In this document: piece by piece, positions 18,154-27,555 of the stretch
How positions within the stretch are numbered: the first letter of the stretch is position 1
Layout: every line of letters starts with the position of its first letter
Source of the DNA: Bdellovibrio sp.
GTDB lineage: Bacteria > Myxococcota > SpSt-1050
DNA: 64,000 bases
Direction: 5' to 3'
NCBI GenBank assembly: GCA_020725805.1
Contig: DYEF01000065.1
Location: forward strand, 42,070-106,069
Notes under the pieces: model-generated
Told to the model about the DNA's origin: nothing
Databases searched by the model: none
What the model saw: the letters and a program-made list of their open reading frames with translations, nothing else
Made by a program: the position numbers and the translations under genes

Positions 18154-19854
18154 TCACTTATTCTTGACGTTGATTCCTATATCGAGAGAGAGACCGTCGC
18201 TCTCCGGAATAACATAAATAAACATATTATCGAGTCTACCCAGAAGTTCCCTTACAAGCATAAAAGAGAATTTATATATTCCGGTCGAAGCAACAGAATC
18301 CAGACTCTTTTCATCGATACCATCAAGAATCTTCTTTAAGGGAGAAAATGAGACATACAGAATCTGGGAAGACGGGTTATTTACAACAGAAAAGATATCC
18401 TGCGGAATCTTATACGAAGGCTTTTTGTTCTTATCTGCGGGCTTCCGGATGATATTCTCCGGTTTGTCTCCGGTATAAAATGCGTAGAAATTACCTTCAT
18501 CTGTATACCAGTATGAATTATATGCTGCACCAAAACGGGACGATGTAAGACTGATATCCATCACTTTAAGTCCCTCTACCTGCTGTCCCTTCTCTTTCAT
18601 ACTGCCCGAAAACCTCTGGAGCAGTTCCTCCGAAGTCTTTGTATCTGTAAGACTCATAGAATAAAAGACATTGAAAAGCTTATTGAATGCCTCGCCCTTG
18701 AAACCACTTTCAATAGCCCTGTTTATATCAGCCTGACCTCCGGCGGCTACCGCATAAACGAGTGTCCCCTTTATCAGAGGGAGAATATCCTTTTCGACGT
18801 CTACCTCCATATACTTCAGCATAGGACCAAACATCTTTTTGTTTATAATCATCATCTGATACGGGTCTTCTTCCTTCATAAGGCTGTACAGGGCTGAGAG
18901 ATTAAGACTTACCTTTGCAAGCAAAAGCGGGTCTTCAGGTACAATATAGAGCAGTCTTTCAATCTCGTCTCCGGACGACTTTACAAAATATCTGTTAACA
19001 TTCTCCATCGATTTACTCGATAACCCTGTAAAGCTGTACAGACTGATTCCTTTGGCTGATATATCGAATGAAAGAAGCATTCCGTTGAAATTCTCCTTTA
19101 CCGACGCAATCATCTGCTTCATCTCGCGGTTGAGCATAAAGCCCGGAGTCTCGATATTCCTGCCGCTGTTAATGAAGAAATAGGCCTGCCCGCTTTTTAC
19201 CCTCTTTTTCAGACCTGAAAAGAGAGTACTCTTTGAGAGTGAATTTAATTCCTTTGTATCAACAATCTTTCTTATTGCAGCCTCAGCCTTATCGGGGATT
19301 CCGTAAATCACAAATCCCTTATAGAAGGCGTACATCAGAACCGGCTTCTCTCCTTTGGGTCCCTGTCTTATTGCCGTTATTATTCTTGCATCCATATATG
19401 ATTTGGTTTTGAATATCTCTGTCTTCTCCTTCTCCCTCGACAGGCGGTTTAATGTATTCTCTGCCTTTGAACGGTCGGAATATGGCATAATGAGCAGATT
19501 TACATTCTGCTGTCTGCCCTCCACACTGACTGCTACGGAAATGACGGCAACCGAACCGTCAGGGTCAAAACCCGCCTCTGTTATACTCTTTTTGTCGAGA
19601 AGATTTATGCCGAGTTTCTGCGATGCCAGATCAATCTCCTTCTTCAATGCCTCGAAGGCAATCCCGTTTTCAAAAAGCCTGAAAAATTGCATAATACCAC
19701 CCATCATCGAACTGACGGACGGAATCAGAAGTACATTCTGGGTATCCTGAGGTATTACGGCAGTTATCTCGGTCTTCTTCTTCTCGCAGCCGGAACAGGA
19801 GAATAAAAAAACCATTACGAAAATCAAAATCAGTCCCGAATATCTTTTATTCAT
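18154..19854 (-). CDS. Large lipoprotein, DUF3352-like
   Basis: 566 residues from the ATG at 19854 with GGAGTG upstream. The lipobox is LFSC (Cys20). The sequence starts ITAVIPQDTQNVLLIPSV and has a long alpha/beta body with repeated YxFxxKGFxIYGIPDKAE-like segments, as in DUF3352-type proteins that have no assigned function. It heads the lol gene run, and its stop overlaps the possible GTG start of the ATPase. It could be a substrate or a partner of the lipoprotein exporter; nothing in the sequence decides this. Confidence 0.7.
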   Translation of the reverse strand: MNKRYSGLILIFVMVFLFSCSGCEKKKTEITAVIPQDTQNVLLIPSVSSMMGGIMQFFRLFENGIAFEALKKEIDLASQKLGINLLDKKSITEAGFDPDGSVAVISVAVSVEGRQQNVNLLIMPYSDRSKAENTLNRLSREKEKTEIFKTKSYMDARIITAIRQGPKGEKPVLMYAFYKGFVIYGIPDKAEAAIRKIVDTKELNSLSKSTLFSGLKKRVKSGQAYFFINSGRNIETPGFMLNREMKQMIASVKENFNGMLLSFDISAKGISLYSFTGLSSKSMENVNRYFVKSSGDEIERLLYIVPEDPLLLAKVSLNLSALYSLMKEEDPYQMMIINKKMFGPMLKYMEVDVEKDILPLIKGTLVYAVAAGGQADINRAIESGFKGEAFNKLFNVFYSMSLTDTKTSEELLQRFSGSMKEKGQQVEGLKVMDISLTSSRFGAAYNSYWYTDEGNFYAFYTGDKPENIIRKPADKNKKPSYKIPQDIFSVVNNPSSQILYVSFSPLKKILDGIDEKSLDSVASTGIYKFSFMLVRELLGRLDNMFIYVIPESDGLSLDIGINVKNK

Positions 19855-19962
19855 AAACAGCACTCCGGTATAAAAACCTGATATTGCCATTTATACCAAA
19901 ATTTTCCATTAATAAAGGAATTTCTGAATAATAATCGTCAAAGTTTATATAACAGAAAAATC

Positions 19963-20946
19963 TTATCCGGCACTGATTTTTCCTGATGCAATCTTCATTG
20001 CCTGCATTATCCTGATATTGTTTTCATAGTAAAAGCCGCCTTTACGATATGCCCAGTAACAGATATAATCAAACCCTCCGACCTTTTTCCTCCTGATATT
20101 TCCGATATCTATCAGATATTTGGTCTTTCTCAAATCTTCTTTGATTATGTTGCCAATCCTGTATCTTTCATCCTCGATGAATCTCCAGCAGGGATAAATA
20201 TCACCATTTATGTCAACCGAAAATATTCTCTTACCCAGTTCACAGAACGGTTCTTTGTGAAAACTGACTTTTCCTTTTTTAATTCCTGATTCTATTATTC
20301 TGTCGAACAACGGGACAGAAAGAAGACCACCCGATTTTGTAATTTCAATATATCTGATCAAAGCTTCTGTAAGATAATCTGCAATGATTCCAGGACGAAT
20401 CTTTGTCAATCCGGTATCCGAATAATCAAAGGCAATGCTCAGCTTCGAAAAACCATTTTTATAAAAAAAGGTAATCATATCCGGAAGGAGAGAGAGATTC
20501 GACGAATTTACGGTAGTACGGATATCTGTTCTCTCCCTGCAATCAAATAAACGGTTCGAGTAATTCTTTTCCGAAATATTAATATCCGCCGAAAGGATTA
20601 TTCTGAAATCATTCTTTAACAGAAAATCACAGACCTCTCTGTCCAGAAGTTTCCCGTTGGTGTTAACGGAAAGACTGAAGCTGTATTTTCTGGTCTTTAA
20701 ATAACTGACGGCATATTGCATCAGGTCAAAATCCAGAAGCGGCTCCTTGCCGAAAAATCCGAGTTCAGGTATTCTTTTCTGTCTCCTGCTAATTACAGCT
20801 ATCCGGTCAATTATGTCTCTGAGGACATCTCTATTTATACGGCTACCGTCGTTAAGGTTTTTAAGATAACAGTAACCACAATTCAGATTACATCTGTGAT
20901 TTATAAATAATGCCCAGATGATTTTATCTTTTTTTCTCTTTTTCAA
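19963..20946 (-). CDS. Radical SAM protein with SPASM-like C-terminus
   Basis: 327 residues. Radical SAM cluster Cys19-x3-Cys23-x2-Cys26 (CNLNCGYC), then a TIM-barrel core with GFFGKEPLLD (63-72) and SVNTNGKLL. C-terminal Cys235 and Cys253 (the latter in the NGDIYPCWRF segment), with a further Cys296, suggest an auxiliary cluster as in SPASM or Twitch enzymes, which often modify peptides or proteins. The frame begins with TTG at 20946 and overlaps the FAD gene by 23 bases; no ATG or GTG gives a full domain, so a TTG start is likely. The substrate is unknown. Confidence 0.82.
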   Translation of the reverse strand: MKKRKKDKIIWALFINHRCNLNCGYCYLKNLNDGSRINRDVLRDIIDRIAVISRRQKRIPELGFFGKEPLLDFDLMQYAVSYLKTRKYSFSLSVNTNGKLLDREVCDFLLKNDFRIILSADINISEKNYSNRLFDCRERTDIRTTVNSSNLSLLPDMITFFYKNGFSKLSIAFDYSDTGLTKIRPGIIADYLTEALIRYIEITKSGGLLSVPLFDRIIESGIKKGKVSFHKEPFCELGKRIFSVDINGDIYPCWRFIEDERYRIGNIIKEDLRKTKYLIDIGNIRRKKVGGFDYICYWAYRKGGFYYENNIRIMQAMKIASGKISAG

Positions 20947-22249
20947 CTCTTTTTCTTCTCAGGATATCCGCTGCGGTATCCCTGCCATAAATAATCGCAT
21001 CCTGCATAGCAGAATATTCCCACCTTCCATACCTGCCTATACTGTAAACTTTATTCTTTGCCAGATATTCGAATATCAGAGATGTCGACTTTCTGTAATT
21101 TCTGTCGAATATGACATAGGCACAGTTTATAAAAAACGGCTTGATATTTATTATATCTGCATCCTCCCGTATGAAACCAAGTCTTTTCAGAAGATGCGGA
21201 ATTCTCCTCTCCAGATTCCCCGAGTCACATCCCGTACCGCTTCTGTATGAATATTCGAGATAGAAGGTGTTACAGTCATCCTTTGTCAGTGACCTGTCGA
21301 ATGCGGAATATGACCCGATACGGTAAAACGGTATATCCTTCTCGGGGAGATAAACCCAGTGCGGGATATTATCCGAGACCCTTCTGGTGATTATGTTGAA
21401 ATAGCAGACTTCGGTATTGACCAGTTTTTTACCTGCATCAAGGACATTACCGGGTGCATCTTCTATAAGGCTTACAAATCTGTTCAGCGGGATTGTGGAG
21501 ACGAGATATTTATATCTGTAAACAGTATTGTTGGAAAGATATACGAGCTGCTTTTTGATATTTATTCTGACAGGTTCTGTCTTATAAATGACTTCCGATG
21601 GTATCTTTCTCAAGAAACCCCTGATAATCGATTCTATTCCCTCCCTCTGCGGGTAATAAAAGGACGAGTTATATCCCACATCCGTTTTCGGAATACCGAG
21701 AGCCCCGTCGATAACATCCTCAATGTTCGGGACCGGGATATATTTTTCACAAAACCCCGCCGACATCTCTTCCGGGGCAACCGTCCAGATCTTCGAATTG
21801 TACGGAATCAGGAACTCATCCGCAATACCCTCACCGAATTCGCCATAGATAAAATCCCTGAAACTTTTATATTTCTTCCATTTTTTATTCATCCTTGCAC
21901 GGATAAAATCCCTGAGGCAGCGGGCGACTATCTCTCTGGGCAATCCGTAAAGATTTATCTGAAAAGGATATTCGGTAAATGTACTATGTGAGAATATCTT
22001 TGAATTTCTTCTGATTTTCAGAAGAGGCACATTAAGTTCATTTTCGATTACTTTTCTAAGTTCATCTGTCCTCAGATGCATCAGATGACCGGTCTTGTCG
22101 AAATACGAATTATCATAGTAATCTGTCTTCATAAGTCCGCCGGCACGTTCATCCTTCTCAACGATAACAACCCCAGGGGAGCACAGAAAATAGGCCGTTG
22201 AAAGTCCCGACGGTCCCGCTCCGAGAATAATTATATCTGTTTCAAGCAT
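20924..22249 (-). CDS. FAD-dependent oxidoreductase (UDP-galactopyranose mutase/protoporphyrinogen oxidase-like)
   Basis: 441 residues. The Rossmann dinucleotide site ILGAGPSGLSTAYF (7-20) is followed by VIVEKDERAGGLMKTD. The YFDKTGHLMHLR and PYNSKIWTVAPEEMSAGF segments are typical of the COG1232-like flavoproteins found in polysaccharide gene clusters. The fold is certain; the reaction is not. It starts three bases after the TPR/cNMP gene and overlaps the radical SAM gene, so these form one translational unit. Confidence 0.85.
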   Translation of the reverse strand: MLETDIIILGAGPSGLSTAYFLCSPGVVIVEKDERAGGLMKTDYYDNSYFDKTGHLMHLRTDELRKVIENELNVPLLKIRRNSKIFSHSTFTEYPFQINLYGLPREIVARCLRDFIRARMNKKWKKYKSFRDFIYGEFGEGIADEFLIPYNSKIWTVAPEEMSAGFCEKYIPVPNIEDVIDGALGIPKTDVGYNSSFYYPQREGIESIIRGFLRKIPSEVIYKTEPVRINIKKQLVYLSNNTVYRYKYLVSTIPLNRFVSLIEDAPGNVLDAGKKLVNTEVCYFNIITRRVSDNIPHWVYLPEKDIPFYRIGSYSAFDRSLTKDDCNTFYLEYSYRSGTGCDSGNLERRIPHLLKRLGFIREDADIINIKPFFINCAYVIFDRNYRKSTSLIFEYLAKNKVYSIGRYGRWEYSAMQDAIIYGRDTAADILRRKRVEKEKKR

Positions 22250-22252
22250 TTT

Positions 22253-23557
22253 CTATCTCTCGTTAAGCATTTTGTTGGTTCTGGCAAGACGTCTTGACAA
22301 TTCTGATGCAAACATCCTGAAAATCTTGCCTGCAAACTGCATATCGGAATCAAGCATATCCATAAACTTATTACGGTTGATTATATATACCTTTACCTGT
22401 GAATGGGCGATACAGCTGGCAGAGGGCGGTTCATTCAGAATCATACTCATTTCACCGATGTAGTCTCCGTCTTTGAGAGATGCAACCGTATTCTCTCCTA
22501 CCACGACATCCACAATCCCTTCCCTTATAACAAAGAGACCTTCGGGTATAACGCCGCTCTTTATAAGGATTTCTCCGGGCTTAAATACCTTTTCTGTGCA
22601 CATCGAATAGACCATCTTGAGTTCATTCATATTCAGCATATCAAAGATCGGAATTTTACGGATCTTGTCTGCATCCATCATAACAGACGTATAACTCCCC
22701 TCCTCCTCGACAAACTGCGAGAGTTCCGGAAGTTTTATTCCGCCCTCAATAAATGCAAGCCTGTCCTGTACGTCCCTGTAATCAGGAGAAATGCTCTGGA
22801 TAATCTTGAAAAGTTTGATTGCATGGTCCTTATAATTGAGTTCTGTCGCAAGGACTCCGGCTCTGTAAAACATCTCGAGGCTTCTGGGACTGATTCCACC
22901 CATTTTGCAGCCCTCTATCAGAAATTTTAAGGCCATAGCGGAATTACCCTTCTGGACGAGCAGATTTGCAAGTTTTATTCTTGCATCGGGAAACTTCTCA
23001 TCATTTGGCGGCACCTTCCTCAGCATCTCGATAGCATCTGCGCTCATATTGCTGCCAATCGCCTGCTCAGCTGCATCAGTAAATTTGCCCGTTGCCTTCT
23101 CACAGGCTATAACCTTCTCTGTATTTCCTGTCTTCCGGTATAGTTCGATAGCCCTGTCATACTGTTTTGCCCTCTCGTAATTCTGTGCGGCATTATCGAG
23201 CATATTGAGTTTTTCGTACATCTGTGCCGCCTTGTCAAATTCATAATTTTTTTCATAAAGTCTGGCAACCTCTTCGAAATTCTGAGTCAGTGTAAAACAC
23301 TTGATTGCCATATTATAATCCCGGGCCTGCTTGAACATCTCCCCGACAGTGCGAAGCGTTACCTTGCTCGAACTCTTGAACTCATTGAAGACCAGCTCAC
23401 CTATATCCTCCTTACAGGACTGATATGCACTCACCGCCTCTTCGACATTGCCGGAAATTATATAGTTTTTAATGTAATTGATAATCTTCGAGGTGGGGAC
23501 AAAAGAACCCTGAGATTCATCAAACTCAAATTCGATCTCCCTGAACATCTGAGACAT
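22253..23557 (-). CDS. TPR-repeat protein with C-terminal cyclic-nucleotide-binding fold
   Basis: 434 residues; the start has TCGGAGG upstream. Helical TPR-like repeats occupy about 35-260 (for example AAQMYEKLNMLDNAAQNYERAKQ). A cNMP-binding beta-barrel follows (about 298-410): KVFKPGEILIKSGVIPEGLFVI then GDYIGEMSMIL. In the phosphate-binding cassette the usual Arg-(S/T/A)-Ala reads PSAS, so the ligand-contacting Arg is absent and cAMP or cGMP may not be bound. No DNA-binding helix-turn-helix follows. It is probably a cytosolic scaffold or sensor. Confidence 0.88.
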   Translation of the reverse strand: MSQMFREIEFEFDESQGSFVPTSKIINYIKNYIISGNVEEAVSAYQSCKEDIGELVFNEFKSSSKVTLRTVGEMFKQARDYNMAIKCFTLTQNFEEVARLYEKNYEFDKAAQMYEKLNMLDNAAQNYERAKQYDRAIELYRKTGNTEKVIACEKATGKFTDAAEQAIGSNMSADAIEMLRKVPPNDEKFPDARIKLANLLVQKGNSAMALKFLIEGCKMGGISPRSLEMFYRAGVLATELNYKDHAIKLFKIIQSISPDYRDVQDRLAFIEGGIKLPELSQFVEEEGSYTSVMMDADKIRKIPIFDMLNMNELKMVYSMCTEKVFKPGEILIKSGVIPEGLFVIREGIVDVVVGENTVASLKDGDYIGEMSMILNEPPSASCIAHSQVKVYIINRNKFMDMLDSDMQFAGKIFRMFASELSRRLARTNKMLNER

Positions 23558-23572
23558 ATTACCTCCGATTTT

Positions 23573-24331
23573 TTACTTGGGCCTGCCAAAAGGTGCAATA
23601 TAAGCATAGCCGTCCTGATAACTGATCTTTACCGCTCCCGGCTCATATAAGTTCATAAAACTCGGGCCGTATTCAATCACATTCGGGATTATCTGATTGA
23701 TAATAAGTATAAATCTCTGACCGTTTTTCAGCCTTATAAGATGAAGTTCCTTATACTGATTGCTTCCTTTAATCTCAGCTACATCCGAAAGGAATTTCTC
23801 CTTGTCAAACCATCCTGCATCCTGATTTTTAAGCAGTATCTCAGAATCCCTAAGTATATTCATAACGGCACTGTAATTATCGATCTCCTCAGGAAATCTG
23901 AATTCTATCCCTCTCTTCTTCAGGTCAGATGATATCTCAGATTTCTGTTCCTTTGACAGCATAAAAAACTGAGCCGAATCTATAATTCTGTAAACAAATC
24001 TGCGGCTATTCTCCTGTATATAATCCTGAGGGTCAATAGTGTAGACCGCTTCTATGCAGCTGTTTTCCACAAAAGGTATATATCTGACTTCCATCTTCTC
24101 TGGAAATATCAGATACCTGTTGCTGCCATCTTCCCTGAGCTTACCTATACCGTAAGAAGTTCTGCACAGACTTGCCTCCGTAACGGAGACAATTTTGCTC
24201 TGCGCTTTTGGTTCATCGTCTTTCCTGTTTATATCCCTTTCAGGAATGATTCTGTCCGGTTTGACAGTGGCAGGCACAGAGTCTGCGCTTTTTCTTATAA
24301 AAAATGACTTAATCTTTTCTAAAATTTTCAT
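23573..24331 (-). CDS. Hypothetical protein, first gene of the TPR/FAD/radical SAM cluster
   Basis: 252 residues from the ATG at 24331; a GTG at 24343 is an alternative. A basic amphipathic N-terminus (MKILEKIKSFFIRK) is followed by a low-complexity linker (18-45) and a compact alpha/beta domain. The C-terminus is LKNGQRFILIINQIIPNVIEYGPSF and ends in GYAYIAPFGRPK. There is no signal peptide. I recognise no family. It lies 15 bases upstream of the TPR/cNMP gene and is probably co-transcribed with it. Confidence 0.65.
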   Translation of the reverse strand: MKILEKIKSFFIRKSADSVPATVKPDRIIPERDINRKDDEPKAQSKIVSVTEASLCRTSYGIGKLREDGSNRYLIFPEKMEVRYIPFVENSCIEAVYTIDPQDYIQENSRRFVYRIIDSAQFFMLSKEQKSEISSDLKKRGIEFRFPEEIDNYSAVMNILRDSEILLKNQDAGWFDKEKFLSDVAEIKGSNQYKELHLIRLKNGQRFILIINQIIPNVIEYGPSFMNLYEPGAVKISYQDGYAYIAPFGRPK

Positions 24332-24462
24332 AATATCCGGCACATCAAAGTATTGCTGATATTATACCAAAAGAAGATTTTTTCAAGCACGATTTTATTA
24401 AATCATGGATATTTCAGATATTACAATACCGGGGTCAATACAAACGCAGTTCAAATTATTGT

Positions 24463-24491
24463 TTGACATATCCTAATTATGGATTTATCAA
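24463..24491 (+). promoter_or_regulatory. Sigma-70-like promoter for the inositol phosphate synthase gene
   Basis: A perfect TTGACA at 24463-24468, a 17-base spacer and TATCAA (4/6) at 24486-24491 lie 32 bases before the start codon. Confidence 0.5.
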
Positions 24492-24522
24492 TATACCGCT
24501 TTAAGCTGAAAGGAGAGCTGAG

Positions 24523-25866
24523 ATGAATAAAAAAGAAAAGAACAGGATAGAGATTGCGAAACCCGAAGGGAAGCTCGGAGTACTGATTCCCGGACTCGGT
24601 GCAGTTGCAACCACATTCGTGGCAGGTGTCTATCTCGTCAGAAAAGGACTCGGCAAGCCCATTGGTTCACTCACCCAGATGGGGACAATAAGGCTTGGCA
24701 GAAGAGACAAAAAGCAGTTTCCGCTGATAAAGGATGTCGTCCCGCTCGCAGATCTTGACGACATAGTATTCGGAGGGTGGGATATATTTGAAGAGAATGC
24801 GTATGAGGTCGCAAAGAAGGCCGGCGTTCTCTCCTATCAGGATATAGAACCGGTAGAGAAAGAGCTCAAGGAACTAAAGCCGATGAAGGCGGTCTTCGAC
24901 CGTAATTATGTCAAGAAGCTCGACGGACCCAACAAGAAGAGTGCAAAGACCAAATATGACCTCGCACTCATGCTGATAAAGGACATAGAGGATTTCAAAA
25001 AAAAGAATAAGCTTTCAAGAGCCGTTACAATATGGTGTGCATCGACGGAGGTATACAGGAAACCATCGAAGGTACACTCAAGTCTTAAAAATTTCGAAGA
25101 AGGACTTAAAAAGAATTCCGAGGAGATTGCACCATCCCAGATTTACGCATATGCATCACTTATGGCCGGTGTCCCTTTCATAAACGGCTCACCGAATATG
25201 GCCTGTGATATCAATGCAATCACAGAACTCGCAATACAAAAGCATCTTCCCATAGCAGGAAAGGATTTCAAGACAGGGCAGACACTTATGAAGACCATTC
25301 TTGCGCCGGGACTCAAAGCCAGACTTCTGGGACTCGACGGCTGGTTCTCTACCAATATCCTTGGGAACAGGGACGGCGAGGTTCTGGATGACCCCGGGTC
25401 GTTTAAGAGCAAGGAGGTCTCGAAATTATCAGTTCTGGATACAATCCTCCAGCCCGACCTCTATCCGGAACTATACGGCGATTTTACACACAAAGTAAGA
25501 ATCGAATATTACCCTCCCAGAGGGGACAATAAAGAAGGCTGGGACAACATAGATATATTCGGATGGCTCGGCTATCCAATGCAGATAAAGGTAAACTTTT
25601 TGTGCAGGGATTCGATACTCGCTGCTCCGGTTGTTCTCGACCTCGTGCTCTTCACCGACCTTGCACAGAGAGCAAATATGGCAGGGATTCAGGAGTGGTT
25701 GTCGTTCTACTTCAAGTCCCCACAGGTAAAAGAGGGCTTATATCCGGAACATGACCTCTTCATTCAGCAGATGAAACTCAAAAACACCCTCAGATATATG
25801 ATAGGAGAGGACCTTATAACCCATCTGGGCTGGGATTATTACAAGGCGGAATACGAGAGAGACTGA
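24523..25866 (+). CDS. ino1: Inositol-3-phosphate synthase
   Basis: 447 residues with AAAGGAGAG upstream. It converts glucose-6-phosphate to inositol-3-phosphate with NAD. The sequence has the NAD site KLGVLIPGLGAVATTFVAGV, GGWDIFEENAYEVAKKAGVL, FINGSPNMACDI and AGKDFKTGQTLMKTILAPGL, all hallmark segments of the family. Such enzymes supply inositol for phosphatidylinositol-type lipids or compatible solutes. No inositol phospholipid synthase is adjacent; a PAP2-fold membrane enzyme lies at 57215-57880. It is transcribed alone with its own promoter. Confidence 0.95.
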   Translation: MNKKEKNRIEIAKPEGKLGVLIPGLGAVATTFVAGVYLVRKGLGKPIGSLTQMGTIRLGRRDKKQFPLIKDVVPLADLDDIVFGGWDIFEENAYEVAKKAGVLSYQDIEPVEKELKELKPMKAVFDRNYVKKLDGPNKKSAKTKYDLALMLIKDIEDFKKKNKLSRAVTIWCASTEVYRKPSKVHSSLKNFEEGLKKNSEEIAPSQIYAYASLMAGVPFINGSPNMACDINAITELAIQKHLPIAGKDFKTGQTLMKTILAPGLKARLLGLDGWFSTNILGNRDGEVLDDPGSFKSKEVSKLSVLDTILQPDLYPELYGDFTHKVRIEYYPPRGDNKEGWDNIDIFGWLGYPMQIKVNFLCRDSILAAPVVLDLVLFTDLAQRANMAGIQEWLSFYFKSPQVKEGLYPEHDLFIQQMKLKNTLRYMIGEDLITHLGWDYYKAEYERD

Positions 25867-25942
25867 ATCCTTAGGCTATAAAATCAGGTGTTTTATGCAA
25901 ATTTCTTGATTTTGCCCTCAATATCTGTTAGATATAAAACCT

Positions 25943-26338
25943 ATGGGAGATACGAAGACACCATCAACCACGACCAACAGGAGAAGGTACCCGAGAGTAC
26001 CCCTCTCACTTCTGGTTCAGTACAAATTCAATTCACTTGAGGAATTCATATCCGAGTATGCCCTCAACATCTCACTGGGCGGTATGTTTATCAAGACTAC
26101 CGAACCAAGGGAGAAAGGTATACTCGTCTATTTCCAGTTTACGCTCGCCGACGGGAGCAAGCTGATCGAAGGGCTCGGTCGGGTAGTCTGGGTCAATCAG
26201 GTGGACATAAACAATGCCGACAAGGTTCCCGGAATGGGTATTGAATTCATCAATATGGATGACGAGTCAATGCAGCTCATCGAAGAAATCGTAAACAATA
26301 ATCTCAAAAGAGGAAATGTCATTCCGGAAACACCCTGA
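25943..26338 (+). CDS. PilZ domain protein
   Basis: 131 residues. A c-di-GMP-type PilZ fold with RRRYPRVPLSL (14-24), ALNISLGGMFI (about 48-58) and a GRVVWVNQ strand, resembling the TIGR02266 type common in Deltaproteobacteria. The RxxxR and (N)xSxGG signatures are both present, so c-di-GMP binding is plausible. Three bases separate it from the rhomboid gene. The Shine-Dalgarno is weak. Confidence 0.87.
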   Translation: MGDTKTPSTTTNRRRYPRVPLSLLVQYKFNSLEEFISEYALNISLGGMFIKTTEPREKGILVYFQFTLADGSKLIEGLGRVVWVNQVDINNADKVPGMGIEFINMDDESMQLIEEIVNNNLKRGNVIPETP

Positions 26339-26341
26339 TAG

Positions 26342-27058
26342 ATGTACAATTACAGAGAGAATCTTCAGATAATAGGAGGCAGATTCACCGGGGGTGTAAA
26401 ATACCTCATTATCATCACTGCGGCTATCTATGTTGTCCAGTTAATTTCTAAATATTTTGACCTCTCGAGCCTGATTATTCTCATATTTGGTCTGACGCCT
26501 GCTCTTCTCATTCAGAATCTGTATATTCATCAGATTTTTACGTATTTGTTCCTCCACTCACCCGCCGACCCGACGCATCTTCTCTTTAATATGCTCGGAC
26601 TCTGGATGTTCGGCTCACCGCTCGAAGAGAGATGGGGGACAAGGATATTTCTCAGGTTCTATTTTATATGCGGAATCGTCGGAGGTTTATTCGTCCTTCT
26701 GAGCGGGCTTATCTTTTCTTCGGCCTATAATATCCCGACAATCGGACAATCAGGTGCCGTCTTCGGACTGATAGGTGCATTCTGTATTATTTACTCCGAG
26801 AGCAGGATTCTCTTCTATTTTATAATCCCAATCAAGGCAAAACAGATGCTCTGGATAATAATATTCATTTCGGTACTCTATGCCCTCGCAGGTTCTCCCT
26901 ACTCTTTTCCGGCCCACATTGGCGGTCTTCTTTGCGGAATATTAATAATAAAAAAACTTTACATACCGTCTGTTATGATATCTACTCTCAAGGAGTTCAT
27001 CAAAGGCCTGAGACGTAAAAGGCTCAGAGTGATAGAGAAAGACAGGTTTGTTAATTGA
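26342..27058 (+). CDS. Rhomboid-family intramembrane serine protease
   Basis: 238 residues, six membrane segments. The catalytic dyad is visible: Ser137 in GQSGAVFG and His192 in AHIGG. The loop HLLFNMLGLWMFGSPLEERWG is the conserved L1 region. It cleaves transmembrane segments of membrane proteins; the target is unknown. It is flanked by the PilZ gene and, with a four-base overlap, the small membrane protein. Confidence 0.92.
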   Translation: MYNYRENLQIIGGRFTGGVKYLIIITAAIYVVQLISKYFDLSSLIILIFGLTPALLIQNLYIHQIFTYLFLHSPADPTHLLFNMLGLWMFGSPLEERWGTRIFLRFYFICGIVGGLFVLLSGLIFSSAYNIPTIGQSGAVFGLIGAFCIIYSESRILFYFIIPIKAKQMLWIIIFISVLYALAGSPYSFPAHIGGLLCGILIIKKLYIPSVMISTLKEFIKGLRRKRLRVIEKDRFVN

Positions 27059-27555
27059 TAAGATTCAAGCAGTTCGACATAGTTGCAATAGTATTAATAA
27101 GCTGTACACCTCTTTTACTTCTGGAGACATTCGGAGTAACAAAGGGTATGTATAAAATCTGGCCAATCTTCCCCTTTGTCTTCGGACTTGGCTCCGTACT
27201 GGTTGCATTAAGACCGGAAAACCGTTTCCCGCTTATGACAGGGATAGGCTCTTTTCTGATACTGTGCTCCCTCTTCTTCTTCTATCTCAATCTGACCTCG
27301 TGGTCTGAACTTGCCACTCTCTGGCCGGTCTTCGTAATTCTTCTGGGATTATCACTGATCATCAGTTCATATATAAACAAATCCAACATTGTCAGGGTTT
27401 CAGGCATAGGGACATCACTTCTCGGGATATCATTCACATTTATCTTTACAATCTCCTACTCTTTCTGGCCTCTGTCTATTGCCCTTGCCGGAATACTCAT
27501 CCTGATAATAAACCATTACCCCATAAAGAGGGGTAGAAAGGAAGAGAACCAATGA
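27055..27555 (+). CDS. Small polytopic membrane protein
   Basis: 166 residues starting at a TTG that overlaps the rhomboid stop (TTGA). Five membrane segments contain two similar units with (K)IWPIFPFVFGLGS and TLWPVFVILLGLSLI, the Trp-Pro hairpin seen in LiaI/LiaF-type and DUF5668 transmembrane proteins. Function unknown. The stop overlaps the next start by four bases. Confidence 0.7.
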   Translation: MIRFKQFDIVAIVLISCTPLLLLETFGVTKGMYKIWPIFPFVFGLGSVLVALRPENRFPLMTGIGSFLILCSLFFFYLNLTSWSELATLWPVFVILLGLSLIISSYINKSNIVRVSGIGTSLLGISFTFIFTISYSFWPLSIALAGILILIINHYPIKRGRKEENQ

